From contig LPNY01000209.1 in assembly GCA_001655195.1 (NCBI GenBank), forward strand, positions 1 to 64,000: a stretch of DNA of 64,000 bases, in the 5' to 3' direction. This DNA is from Arcobacter sp. EP1. Its GTDB lineage: Bacteria; Campylobacterota; Campylobacteria; Campylobacterales; Arcobacteraceae. Shown here piece after piece: positions 32,986-40,860 of the stretch; positions within the stretch are counted from its first letter, which is position 1, and each line of letters starts with the position of its first letter. The notes under the pieces were generated by a model. The model searched no databases, was not told the origin of the DNA, and saw only the letters and a list, made by a program, of their open reading frames with translations. Made by a program: the position numbers and the translations under genes.

Positions 32986-35105
32986 GAGCAACAAACTTTA
33001 AAGAAGAAAAAATCATTAAAATTGCCCTAGTTGGGCAACCAAATGTTGGTAAATCAATGCTTATTAATTCTATTGGAAATGCCCGACTAAAAGTTGGAAA
33101 TTTTTCAGGGGTTACGGTTGAGAAAAAACAAATCACCTTTAAACATAATGAATATAAATTTTTAGTGACCGATTTACCAGGTTCTTACTCTCTTAATGAT
33201 TACACCCTAGAAGAAAAAGTTACCAAAGAGTATCTAGAAAATGAAAACTACGACATCATCCTTAATGTTGTAGACTCAACAAATTTAGAGCGAAATCTCT
33301 ATTTAACATCAGAACTTTTAGCTCTTGATAAAAAAATGGTTGTTGCACTAAATATGATAGATGAAGCGAATAATGAAGGCATCTCAATTGATGAAAAACA
33401 AGTGAGTAAACTATTAGGAAAACCGTGTGTTAAAACATCTGCAAAAGATAATTTAGGAATTGACAAACTTCTTACTGCACTTGTTTCAAAATATGAATCT
33501 CCTAAATTAGAATCCAAATTGATCTTTTCAGATGTAATCGAAGAAGAGATAGCCCATATTTCTAAACTACTTAATGCAAAAAAATATAAAAGCAATGTAG
33601 ACTATCGAGAAATTGCCATTAAACTCTTACAAGAGGATAAAGCAACCTACTTAAAATTTCATGATGAACCTATTTGGATAGAGTTACAGCCACTCTTATC
33701 CCATGCCCTCAATCATATCTATATTCACTATGATACAAAAGATTTAGAAGAGATCTTTAGTGATGAAAAACACGCTTTTTCAAAGGGAATTGTTACTGAA
33801 ACCGTTAAAACAAAAACTGAACAACAAAAAGATTTAACCTCAAAAATTGATTCTATTTTGATTCATAAGTTTTTTGGTATCCCTATTTTTCTATTTTTTA
33901 TGTGGTCACTTTTTCAACTCACCTTTGAGCTTGGAAATATCCCTATGGATATGATTGATGCATTCTTTGCAAATCTTATTGATGGTACAAAAAATATTTT
34001 AGGTGACAATGAACTCTCTTCTATGATCGCAGATGGTGCCATTGCTGGTGTTGGAGCAGTTGTTCTATTTGTTCCTAACATTGTTATTCTATTCTTTGGT
34101 ATTGCCCTACTTGAAACCACAGGATATATGAGCCGGGTTGCTTTTTTACTGGATGGTTTTTTTCACAAGTTTGGCCTACATGGTAAATCGTTTATTCCAC
34201 TAGTATCAGGATTTGGGTGTTCAGTTCCAGCTTATATGGCTGCACGAACATTAAAAAATGAAAAAGATAGACTCTTAACTCTTTTTATTATTGGTTTTAT
34301 GAGTTGTGGAGCAAGACTTCCTATTTATGTTCTTTTTACCGGGGCATTTTTTGAAGCTGACCAAGCAGGAAATATTCTATTTCTTATCTATATTGGTGGA
34401 GCTATTTTAGGATTAATTGCAGCAAAAGTACTTAAGGTTATGGTCTTTAAAAATGAAGATGAACCTTTTGTAATGGAGATGCCAAAATATCGACTTCCAT
34501 CTACTAAACTTATTTGGCACACAGTATCTAACTCAGCGTGGATGTATTTACGAAAAGCGGGTACTTTTATTTTGGCTGCTTCTATTTTAATTTGGATTGC
34601 AAGTAACTACCCAAAACAACTTGAGTATGAAGAAACAATGTCTGTAAAAATGGAACAACTTTCAACTGATGAAGAAAAGGCAGCATTAGAAAATGAGATT
34701 GCCCTTTATGGTTTAGAAAACTCGTACCTTGGAAAACTAGGTAAATTTTCAGAGCCACTTTTTGCACCATTAGGATTTGACTGGAAAATGGCAGTTGCAT
34801 TAGAAACAGGTCTTGCCGCAAAAGAAATTGTTGTATCAACATTAGGAATACTCTATGGCTTAGGAGAAGAACACGATGAAGCAAGTGATACCTTAATTGA
34901 AAAAATCAAAAACAATATTCCACTACCAGCTGCGATTTCATTTATCGTATTTGTTATGATTTATCTACCATGTTTAGCAGCATCAATGGTCTTTATGAGA
35001 GAAGCTGGCGGAGCTAAATACTTAGGTTACCTTTTTGTCTTTACAACAGGAACAGCATGGGTTCTGTCATTTATTGCTTACAACATCACAAAACTATTGA
35101 TGTAA
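32979..35105 (+). CDS. feoB: Ferrous iron transporter FeoB
   Basis: A 708-residue inner-membrane Fe(II) transporter. The N-terminal G domain carries G1 GQPNVGKSM (near residue 19), G2 FSGVTVEK, G3 DLPGSY and G4 NMIDE. The C-terminal half has two gate regions with the conserved cysteines in SGFGCSVPAYMAARTL and GFMSCGARLPIYV, followed by further helices. Length is slightly under E. coli FeoB and typical of Campylobacterota. It overlaps feoA; no feoC is seen. A strong hairpin terminator follows. Confidence 0.96.
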   Translation: MLGATNFKEEKIIKIALVGQPNVGKSMLINSIGNARLKVGNFSGVTVEKKQITFKHNEYKFLVTDLPGSYSLNDYTLEEKVTKEYLENENYDIILNVVDSTNLERNLYLTSELLALDKKMVVALNMIDEANNEGISIDEKQVSKLLGKPCVKTSAKDNLGIDKLLTALVSKYESPKLESKLIFSDVIEEEIAHISKLLNAKKYKSNVDYREIAIKLLQEDKATYLKFHDEPIWIELQPLLSHALNHIYIHYDTKDLEEIFSDEKHAFSKGIVTETVKTKTEQQKDLTSKIDSILIHKFFGIPIFLFFMWSLFQLTFELGNIPMDMIDAFFANLIDGTKNILGDNELSSMIADGAIAGVGAVVLFVPNIVILFFGIALLETTGYMSRVAFLLDGFFHKFGLHGKSFIPLVSGFGCSVPAYMAARTLKNEKDRLLTLFIIGFMSCGARLPIYVLFTGAFFEADQAGNILFLIYIGGAILGLIAAKVLKVMVFKNEDEPFVMEMPKYRLPSTKLIWHTVSNSAWMYLRKAGTFILAASILIWIASNYPKQLEYEETMSVKMEQLSTDEEKAALENEIALYGLENSYLGKLGKFSEPLFAPLGFDWKMAVALETGLAAKEIVVSTLGILYGLGEEHDEASDTLIEKIKNNIPLPAAISFIVFVMIYLPCLAASMVFMREAGGAKYLGYLFVFTTGTAWVLSFIAYNITKLLM

Positions 35106-35107
35106 AA

Positions 35108-35133
35108 AAAGGAAGGTTTTTCAACCTTCCTTT
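35108..35133 (+). terminator. Terminator of feoAB
   Basis: An 11-bp perfect stem, AAAGGAAGGTT / AACCTTCCTTT, with a TTTC loop, three bases past the feoB stop. Confidence 0.85.
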
Positions 35134-35153
35134 AATACATTTATCTACAAAAA

Positions 35154-35195
35154 CTAATAACTAATAACTAATAACTAATAACTAATAACTAATAA
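35154..35195. repeat. Six perfect tandem copies of a 7-base unit (CTAATAA)
   Basis: Six uninterrupted CTAATAA units. The repeat runs into the 3' end of the second fur-like gene, whose TAG stop lies in the last unit, so on the minus strand the unit (TTATTAG) begins at the stop and continues downstream. A seven-base unit changes frame when copies are lost or gained, but here it lies at or after the stop codon. Confidence 0.9.
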
Positions 35196-35635
35196 CAATC
35201 TTCACATAAACCATATATGGTCATAACATGATCTTTTAGTTCAAAGTTATGAGATTGTGCAACTTTAATTTGTTGCTCTTCGATTAATTCATCAGTAAAC
35301 TCAATAATTTTATGGCAATTGGTACAAACCATATGATCATGATGTAATGAAAGGTTTAATTCATACCGTTTAACACCATCACCTACATCAAGTGAATTGA
35401 TGATATTCATCTCTTCAAAGAATTTAACCGTCCGATAAACCGTTGCAATACCAACTTCAATATTATAATCACTCTTTACACTGTGTGCAATTTGTTCAGC
35501 AGAGAGATGCTCTTTTGACAAATATAAAATTTTTAAAATATAATCTTTTTGAATAGAGTTTTTAAAACCCAATCGTGATACATGTTCTTTAAAATTTTTT
35601 AAAAAACTATCAAATCCTGCTTCATAATTATCCAA
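35189..35635 (-). CDS. Second Fur-family regulator
   Basis: A 148-residue Fur-family repressor. The winged helix includes GIATVYRTVKFFEE, and the metal sites are HHDHMVCTNCHKIIEF and CEDC at the C terminus. It differs from the fur gene at 27410 by a longer N terminus (MDNYEAGFDSFLKNF) and by SLDVGDGVKRYEL in place of ITFGADGKKYE. The start is TTG with AAGGAG seven bases upstream. It overlaps by 8 bp a 48-residue membrane protein gene whose promoter has Fur boxes. It could be Fur-like, Zur-like or PerR-like; sequence alone does not decide. Confidence 0.85.
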   Translation of the reverse strand: MDNYEAGFDSFLKNFKEHVSRLGFKNSIQKDYILKILYLSKEHLSAEQIAHSVKSDYNIEVGIATVYRTVKFFEEMNIINSLDVGDGVKRYELNLSLHHDHMVCTNCHKIIEFTDELIEEQQIKVAQSHNFELKDHVMTIYGLCEDCY

Positions 35636-35774
35636 TATTAACTCCTTGAACCATAATAAAAATTAGACTAACTACTAGGGTTAAGGCATAAACTTTCCAT
35701 AATCTACCATGAATTTCTACATTTTTTTTATAAAGAAAAGAGTCTTTATGGATATTGTATTTTTCTTTTTTCAC
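35628..35774 (-). CDS. 48-residue membrane microprotein upstream of fur2
   Basis: A frame of 48 codons starting at GTG (M-KKEKYNIHKDSF) with AAGG six bases upstream. It ends in a hydrophobic helix (VYALTLVVSLIFIMVQG), and its stop overlaps the TTG start of the second fur-like gene by 8 bp, indicating translational coupling. A Fur-type box lies about 14 bases before its start. One membrane pass with a basic N-terminal cytoplasmic part is predicted. It could be a co-regulated iron-response peptide; function unknown. Confidence 0.55.
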   Translation of the reverse strand: MKKEKYNIHKDSFLYKKNVEIHGRLWKVYALTLVVSLIFIMVQGVNIG

Positions 35775-35787
35775 TTCAAACCTTAAT

Positions 35788-35901
35788 AATGAGTATCATT
35801 ATGATACAAGGAATTTACTTAAGTTAATATTAATGATAATAATTATCGTTTTAAAATTAAAATAAGCTTTTTTGGATAAACTATGAGAATAATTATCATA
35901 A
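35788..35901. promoter_or_regulatory. Three Fur boxes between fur2 unit and the 125-residue gene
   Basis: AATGAGTATCATTATGATAC (35788-35807), AATGATAATAATTATCGTT (35832-35850) and ATGAGAATAATTATCATAA (35883-35901) fill the divergent spacer. The last ends 10 bases before the ATG at 35912, and the first sits at the start of the minus-strand unit. Confidence 0.78.
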
Positions 35902-35911
35902 AAGGAGAAAC

Positions 35912-36289
35912 ATGCTTAATGTTGCACTTGCCTCATCTTTTGCGAAAAATGCACTTGTAGGTGCCGTAGTTTCAAAGGCTATTGATACCTTTATCATGTC
36001 AAAAATAAATCATAAAATAGAAGAAAAAAAATGGATTAGAAATAAAAAACTGGAATTATATTCACAGTTTTCTGAAGTTGCTTTAGAAATTGATAAAACT
36101 AACTTTCATGAAAAAAAACTTATCATTAGAAAACTTATTGCAAAAATTATGCTAATTGAAGATGATAAAAAACTAGGTAGAAAAATAAATCTCTATTTAG
36201 ATTCACTACAAAACAAAAATAATTACACTACACAAGTTGATGACTTAAATATTTCACTTATACACTATTTTAGTAAAAATCTAAAATAG
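35912..36289 (+). CDS. Fur-linked 125-residue protein, unknown
   Basis: A 125-residue protein with an Ala/Val-rich start (NVALASSFAKNALVGAVVSKAID) that could form a short hydrophobic helix, followed by a highly basic helical body (KINHKIEEKKWIRNKKLELY). AAAGGAG precedes the ATG, and Fur boxes fill the promoter. It is monocistronic with a strong terminator. I recognise no family. The beginning recalls small-residue helices of the proteins in the ferrosome-like cluster, but the resemblance is weak. Confidence 0.7.
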   Translation: MLNVALASSFAKNALVGAVVSKAIDTFIMSKINHKIEEKKWIRNKKLELYSQFSEVALEIDKTNFHEKKLIIRKLIAKIMLIEDDKKLGRKINLYLDSLQNKNNYTTQVDDLNISLIHYFSKNLK

Positions 36290-36308
36290 CCTTTTTTTAA
36301 CACCCATC

Positions 36309-36336
36309 AACAAAGCAACGATTTCGTTGCTTTGTT
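36309..36336. terminator. Bidirectional terminator
   Basis: A 12-bp perfect stem (AACAAAGCAACG / CGTTGCTTTGTT) with an ATTT loop between the convergent 125-residue and multihaem genes, with a T-rich flank on the plus side. Confidence 0.85.
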
Positions 36337-39300
36337 TTATTTACTAAACTCTTTAATAATTTTTTCTAATTCAACTACAGGAGGATTTGGAAGTTGTGGG
36401 TATGCTTTTTGAACGGCACTTGTCACCCATTGTGGATAGATTCTAAAGTTTAACTTTACTGTTGCGCTTAAAGGATATTGTAGTTCTTCGCCTTCTTGTA
36501 CTTGTATAGCATAAGACTCTACTCTTCGTTCACCTGAAGCAATTCTAGTATCACTTAGCAGTTTTTCATATCGCCAAAAAAGTAAGCCAACAGGTTTTCC
36601 ATCTTTATCTCCAAAGACTTTCATGAAAGGTCTGGCATCTTCAGCAAGATTTCCATCCTTTTTTAGTTTTCCTGATTCAAAGACAACTTTACCATTTCTA
36701 TCTTTTACTGTGATATCAAGCCACAACTCTCTAAAATCAGCGACTCCAGTTGGTAAATGGTGCCCTGCTCCAACATTTTTTACACCAACATCTATTTTAG
36801 TTCCTATAATATTAACATCCAGTTGGGCTGATGTTCGTAATAATTGTAGAGTTTGGTCTTCATGCTCTTTATTTTTAAGTCCCGATAAAAAGTGATTTGA
36901 GCCTGCAAAGTAGTGAACTTTTACATCCCCTTTAATTTTTCCACCTGTTGTTGAACGTCCACGCAATGGTGATAACTTATCATCTTTTAAATAAGTCATG
37001 TGACAATCAATACACGATTTATGCTTACTTGGATCACTTGGATTATTAAACTCGGATTCTTGCCACTCTTTAAATGTCGATACTATCTTGCTTCCACTTC
37101 CAGGGGTAAACTCATCATGACACGAAGCACAATAGACACTATCTTTATAGACAGGTTTCATATAACTATCCAAGTGCGCTTTTGGTTTTGAGTTAATAAA
37201 CTTTTCACTTAACCATTGGGCTGCATCATTATTTGTATCTTCAAACACATATTTTTGACGCTCTGTTAAATTTAAAGTATACGCAGCATTTCCACCAGCA
37301 TCTTCAATTTTTGTGATACGATGGCAGGCAACACACGATACACCCTCCTCTAGTTTTGCATTTCCATGTACTTTTAACTCATTGATGAGCGTCTTAGCAC
37401 CACTTTCAAAAAACTTATCCATTGTAGGTGTTGTTTTATCTACAAGACCTGTTGTAATTGCACTTGGATTATGACATCCCATACACCATTTTCTAAACTC
37501 TTCCCCTTCAACTTTTGCTGCTAATCCTTCAACCACTAAATAATAAGGATTAGTTCCCACCAAGTTTTTATGGTTTGAATCAGCCCATTGATTAAAAATC
37601 TCTTCATGACACGATTTACATTTTGCAGAGTTTGTCCAATCTTCAACATGGTATTTATCCACATCATCTTCAAGTTTAATCCAGTTTGATAAATAACGTA
37701 AGTTCTCTTTTGCCATAACATACTCATGCAAGGCTTCCATATTCTCTTTTAATTTAGGACTCATTTTTTCTGGATTGGCTAAAGGAAGTTCTGCTTTTTC
37801 ATCAGCTCCCATACCCCCTTGGGTATCTCTAGAAATTCTTACATAATCTGATAGTGGTGACTTTGAAATATAACCTTTATCTACATTATCATGCCCAATA
37901 CTTACATCTTTGTGTTTATCAAGCTTTGTATCTGCAAATAAAAATCCATTAGTAAAATTAAACCCTTCAAAATGACATGAATTACAGCTCATCCAAAAAT
38001 CACCTACCATCGGTATGTCTTTATAAGTATTAGTATTACCATTATTAAATAAAGTCTTACCCAATCTAAGTTTTTTAAATAGTGGGTCTTTTTGAACTAC
38101 TTTAGAAAAAGAGTCTTTTTCCACAGTAACCCTTGCAAAAGGATGACTTCCTCCACTATTCAGCAGTGTCATATCAAGTCGCGCCGCATTTTGAACATAA
38201 ATATTGTCATTTTTAGGATGGGTAATAAGTGCTTGTGGGTTTGTTCCATTTGGATAAGCTCTTAATATTTGTGTTACTTTAGCCCCTTTTCCAGCTCTTT
38301 TTCCTCTTTTTCTATGTCGTTTTTTCTTAGCATTTCCCGTACTTCTTCCAATATTAAAAACCATAATATCTTCACTACCTGCTAAGGTTACAAATGCTTT
38401 TCTTCCATCATTTGAAAAGGCTAAATCCCAAGGGTTTGAAACAATCATCGTTCGGTTATTATTATCTTGAATATTAATAGATTTAAACAGATGTTTTCTT
38501 TTTTGTTCTAACTCTTTTTCAACACCTCTTTCCAAAGAAAGTACTGAAACAGTTGGGAAAACAGTTGATTGAAACTGGAAAGCATGGTCAAAATTCCATA
38601 AAACATGAGGTAACCATGCCTCTTTTCCATCAGGTTTTATCTCAATATCATCAAGAAGTCTTGGTTTTCCTTGAGAGACAAATTCATCATCATTTTGTGT
38701 TGAATGTAACGTTATAGTTTTAAGTCGTGCCAAACTTCTAGCATCATAAATAGATACCATACCAATCATAGCATGGGAAACGAGTAACCGTCCATCATCT
38801 GTTAAAGCTAATCCTCGTGGTGTTTTAGCTGTTTTGACTTTGTTTAAAACTTCAAAACTTGTATCATCAATAACCCAAAGCTCATTATCTTCATAAATAG
38901 TTACAAAAAAGTATTTGTTTTTTTCATCGTAAACAATTGCATGGGGTCGATTTTTTGTTTTGATTGTTTTAATAATTGCATTTTGTGTATTTAAAAAATG
39001 AACTTGATTTTTCATAAAATCCGTCACCCCATAAACTGACTCATCACTTTTAAATGCAATTCTTCGAATATCAGTTCCTAAAACCTTTTCAAATACTTTT
39101 TCACCAGTAATTGCATCAGTTTTAGTAACACTTCCCCCATCTAAATTTGCACTATAAATATATTTTGTATCTTTTGTTAAATAAAGTGCCGAACTGCTTT
39201 GACTTGAATGGGATAGCGTAGGAATTAAAATAGTTAAAAGTGTAGCGCTTGCCAATACAGTTTGTTTTTTGAGCCGATACTCTTTTGCTTTTTTCTTTCG

Positions 39301-39702
39301 TCGTATATTTGCGTTTGAAAACATTGAATGATACCACAAGAAAAAAAGCAGTAAAAAAGAGCCATAAAGATGAATATTAAATGAATAAACACCCCACTCA
39401 TCTCCACCTCTATTTCCTAAAAAGAAAAGATAAAATCCACTGATTGTAATCAATAGTAGGGTAACTCCTAGGAACATTCCATTACCACTATTTCTTCTTT
39501 TTGCAACAATATTTTTTCTGTATTTATAGGTATGCATATTCACAAAAGGTATAATTAATACCACTGAAACTAGTATTGAACTAATAATATGTACCGCTTG
39601 TAAAAGTGCAAAGTACTCCCACTGAATACCTAAAATATCCCACTGTAAAATACCAGTAATAAACATAATAATAATTGAAATTTCAATATAAATTGTCTTC
39701 AT
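36337..39702 (-). CDS. Membrane-anchored beta-propeller multihaem cytochrome c
   Basis: A 1121-residue fusion. The first ~160 residues hold four membrane helices with histidines placed like a b-type cytochrome (LLQAVHIISS, FNIHLYGSF, LWYHSMF). A YVTN-type beta-propeller occupies about residues 170-520. The rest contains six CxxCH haem-c sites: CNSCH near 572, CKSCH near 697, CMGCH near 742, CVACH near 791, CASCH near 858 and CIDCH near 898. A C-terminal beta domain follows with the GAGHHLPTG motif seen in cytochrome c554-like proteins. It would carry electrons from the quinone pool or membrane to periplasmic partners. The epimerase gene lies 6 bp upstream, perhaps in the same transcript. The substrate is unknown. 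Confidence 0.85.
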   Translation of the reverse strand: MKTIYIEISIIIMFITGILQWDILGIQWEYFALLQAVHIISSILVSVVLIIPFVNMHTYKYRKNIVAKRRNSGNGMFLGVTLLLITISGFYLFFLGNRGGDEWGVYSFNIHLYGSFLLLFFLWYHSMFSNANIRRKKKAKEYRLKKQTVLASATLLTILIPTLSHSSQSSSALYLTKDTKYIYSANLDGGSVTKTDAITGEKVFEKVLGTDIRRIAFKSDESVYGVTDFMKNQVHFLNTQNAIIKTIKTKNRPHAIVYDEKNKYFFVTIYEDNELWVIDDTSFEVLNKVKTAKTPRGLALTDDGRLLVSHAMIGMVSIYDARSLARLKTITLHSTQNDDEFVSQGKPRLLDDIEIKPDGKEAWLPHVLWNFDHAFQFQSTVFPTVSVLSLERGVEKELEQKRKHLFKSINIQDNNNRTMIVSNPWDLAFSNDGRKAFVTLAGSEDIMVFNIGRSTGNAKKKRHRKRGKRAGKGAKVTQILRAYPNGTNPQALITHPKNDNIYVQNAARLDMTLLNSGGSHPFARVTVEKDSFSKVVQKDPLFKKLRLGKTLFNNGNTNTYKDIPMVGDFWMSCNSCHFEGFNFTNGFLFADTKLDKHKDVSIGHDNVDKGYISKSPLSDYVRISRDTQGGMGADEKAELPLANPEKMSPKLKENMEALHEYVMAKENLRYLSNWIKLEDDVDKYHVEDWTNSAKCKSCHEEIFNQWADSNHKNLVGTNPYYLVVEGLAAKVEGEEFRKWCMGCHNPSAITTGLVDKTTPTMDKFFESGAKTLINELKVHGNAKLEEGVSCVACHRITKIEDAGGNAAYTLNLTERQKYVFEDTNNDAAQWLSEKFINSKPKAHLDSYMKPVYKDSVYCASCHDEFTPGSGSKIVSTFKEWQESEFNNPSDPSKHKSCIDCHMTYLKDDKLSPLRGRSTTGGKIKGDVKVHYFAGSNHFLSGLKNKEHEDQTLQLLRTSAQLDVNIIGTKIDVGVKNVGAGHHLPTGVADFRELWLDITVKDRNGKVVFESGKLKKDGNLAEDARPFMKVFGDKDGKPVGLLFWRYEKLLSDTRIASGERRVESYAIQVQEGEELQYPLSATVKLNFRIYPQWVTSAVQKAYPQLPNPPVVELEKIIKEFSK

Positions 39703-39708
39703 TTTTTC

Positions 39709-40734
39709 CTACTTCTTAATTTCATAAAATTTTATATACCAATCAATAAAAGAGTTAACCCCTTCTTGGATTGATGTTTTTGGCATTTGCCCTAAATCTT
39801 TTATTGTTTCTTCCATATTTGCGCAAGTATTTACAACATCACCAGCTTGTAAAGGCAAATAGTTTTTTATAAGTTTCATTTCTAGCTTATATTCTATGGC
39901 ATTAATAAAATCCATAAGTTTTTTTGGCTGTCCATTACCTATATTGTAAACTTTATACAAATCTTTTTTTGATAGATTTACATCTAATGCCCGCACAGTC
40001 ATCTCAACAATATCATCAATATATGTAAAATCTCTTAGCATTTGAGCATTATTAAATATATCTATTGGTCTTTTTTCAAAGGCAGACTTTACAAACAGAT
40101 GTAACGCCATATCAGGTCTAGCACTAGGACCATAAACGGTAAAAAAGCGTAAACCTGTTGTAGTAATACCATACAAATGACTGTAAACGTGAGCCATTAG
40201 TTCATTGGATTTTTTTGTTGCCGCGTAGATACTAATTGGGGTGCTAGTGTCATCATTTGTACTAAAAGAGTCATTATTATTTAAACCATATACACTTGAA
40301 CTTGAAGCATAGAGTAAATGTTGAATATTGAACTCTTTGCACAACTCTAATATATTTAAGAATCCATCAATATTACTTGTAATATATTCTTTGGGGTTAG
40401 TGATGCTATATCTTACACCTGCTTGACCTGCCAAATTAATCACTACATCAAAAGATTCTTTTTCAAAAAAAGATGATATGTTTTTTTTATCTGTGATATC
40501 TAATTTAATAAAACAAAATTTTCCAAATATTTTTGATTGAGTATAAGAGTTGTAATTTGTCTCTTCTACTCCTAACTCATGTAAACGAGAATATTTTAAG
40601 GATTGATCATAGTAGTCATTGATATTATCTAACCCAAAAACAGCGTAATCCATAGAGAGTAATTTCTTTACTAAATGTGAACCTATAAAACCTGCACAGC
40701 CAGTAACAAGAATTTTGTTTTTACCTTTAATCAA
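39709..40734 (-). CDS. NAD-dependent nucleotide-sugar epimerase/dehydratase (UDP-glucuronate epimerase-like)
   Basis: A 341-residue extended short-chain dehydrogenase/reductase. The NAD-binding loop is GCAGFIGSHL near residue 12, the catalytic YxxxK is YAATK (about 170-174) and the nearby Ser/Thr is in YASSSSVYG. It resembles UDP-glucuronate or UDP-galacturonate 4-epimerases of surface polysaccharide clusters (FGLDNINDYYDQSLK, VYGPSARPDMALHLF). The start is TTG with AAGG seven bases upstream. A partial Fur-type site lies before it. It probably supplies an activated sugar for surface or protein glycosylation. Confidence 0.88.
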   Translation of the reverse strand: MIKGKNKILVTGCAGFIGSHLVKKLLSMDYAVFGLDNINDYYDQSLKYSRLHELGVEETNYNSYTQSKIFGKFCFIKLDITDKKNISSFFEKESFDVVINLAGQAGVRYSITNPKEYITSNIDGFLNILELCKEFNIQHLLYASSSSVYGLNNNDSFSTNDDTSTPISIYAATKKSNELMAHVYSHLYGITTTGLRFFTVYGPSARPDMALHLFVKSAFEKRPIDIFNNAQMLRDFTYIDDIVEMTVRALDVNLSKKDLYKVYNIGNGQPKKLMDFINAIEYKLEMKLIKNYLPLQAGDVVNTCANMEETIKDLGQMPKTSIQEGVNSFIDWYIKFYEIKK

Positions 40735-40798
40735 AACGAACCTTTTATTTAACCTTATGATTGTATAGTATATTAAATAACAAAATTCTTAATATCAA

Positions 40799-40813
40799 CA
40801 ATGATTATCAAAA
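40799..40813 (-). promoter_or_regulatory. Partial Fur-like site before the epimerase
   Basis: CAATGATTATCAAAA matches only half of the Fur palindrome well. It lies 65 bases before the epimerase start, between that gene and the terminator of the next one. Doubtful. Confidence 0.35.
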
Positions 40814-40829
40814 TAGATTTAAAGAAATA

Positions 40830-40852
40830 TCTCCCACCATTATAGTGGGAGA
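40830..40852 (-). terminator. Terminator of the 670-residue secreted protein gene
   Basis: An 8-bp perfect stem (TCTCCCAC / GTGGGAGA) lies eight bases past the stop at 40861. On the minus strand it is followed by a T-containing run. Confidence 0.75.
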
Positions 40853-40860
40853 AAAGAGAG

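Noticed and set aside
35154-35195. The short direct repeats could be taken for a CRISPR remnant.
   Set aside because: The units are seven bases with no spacers, and no cas genes occur in the window; it is a simple tandem repeat.
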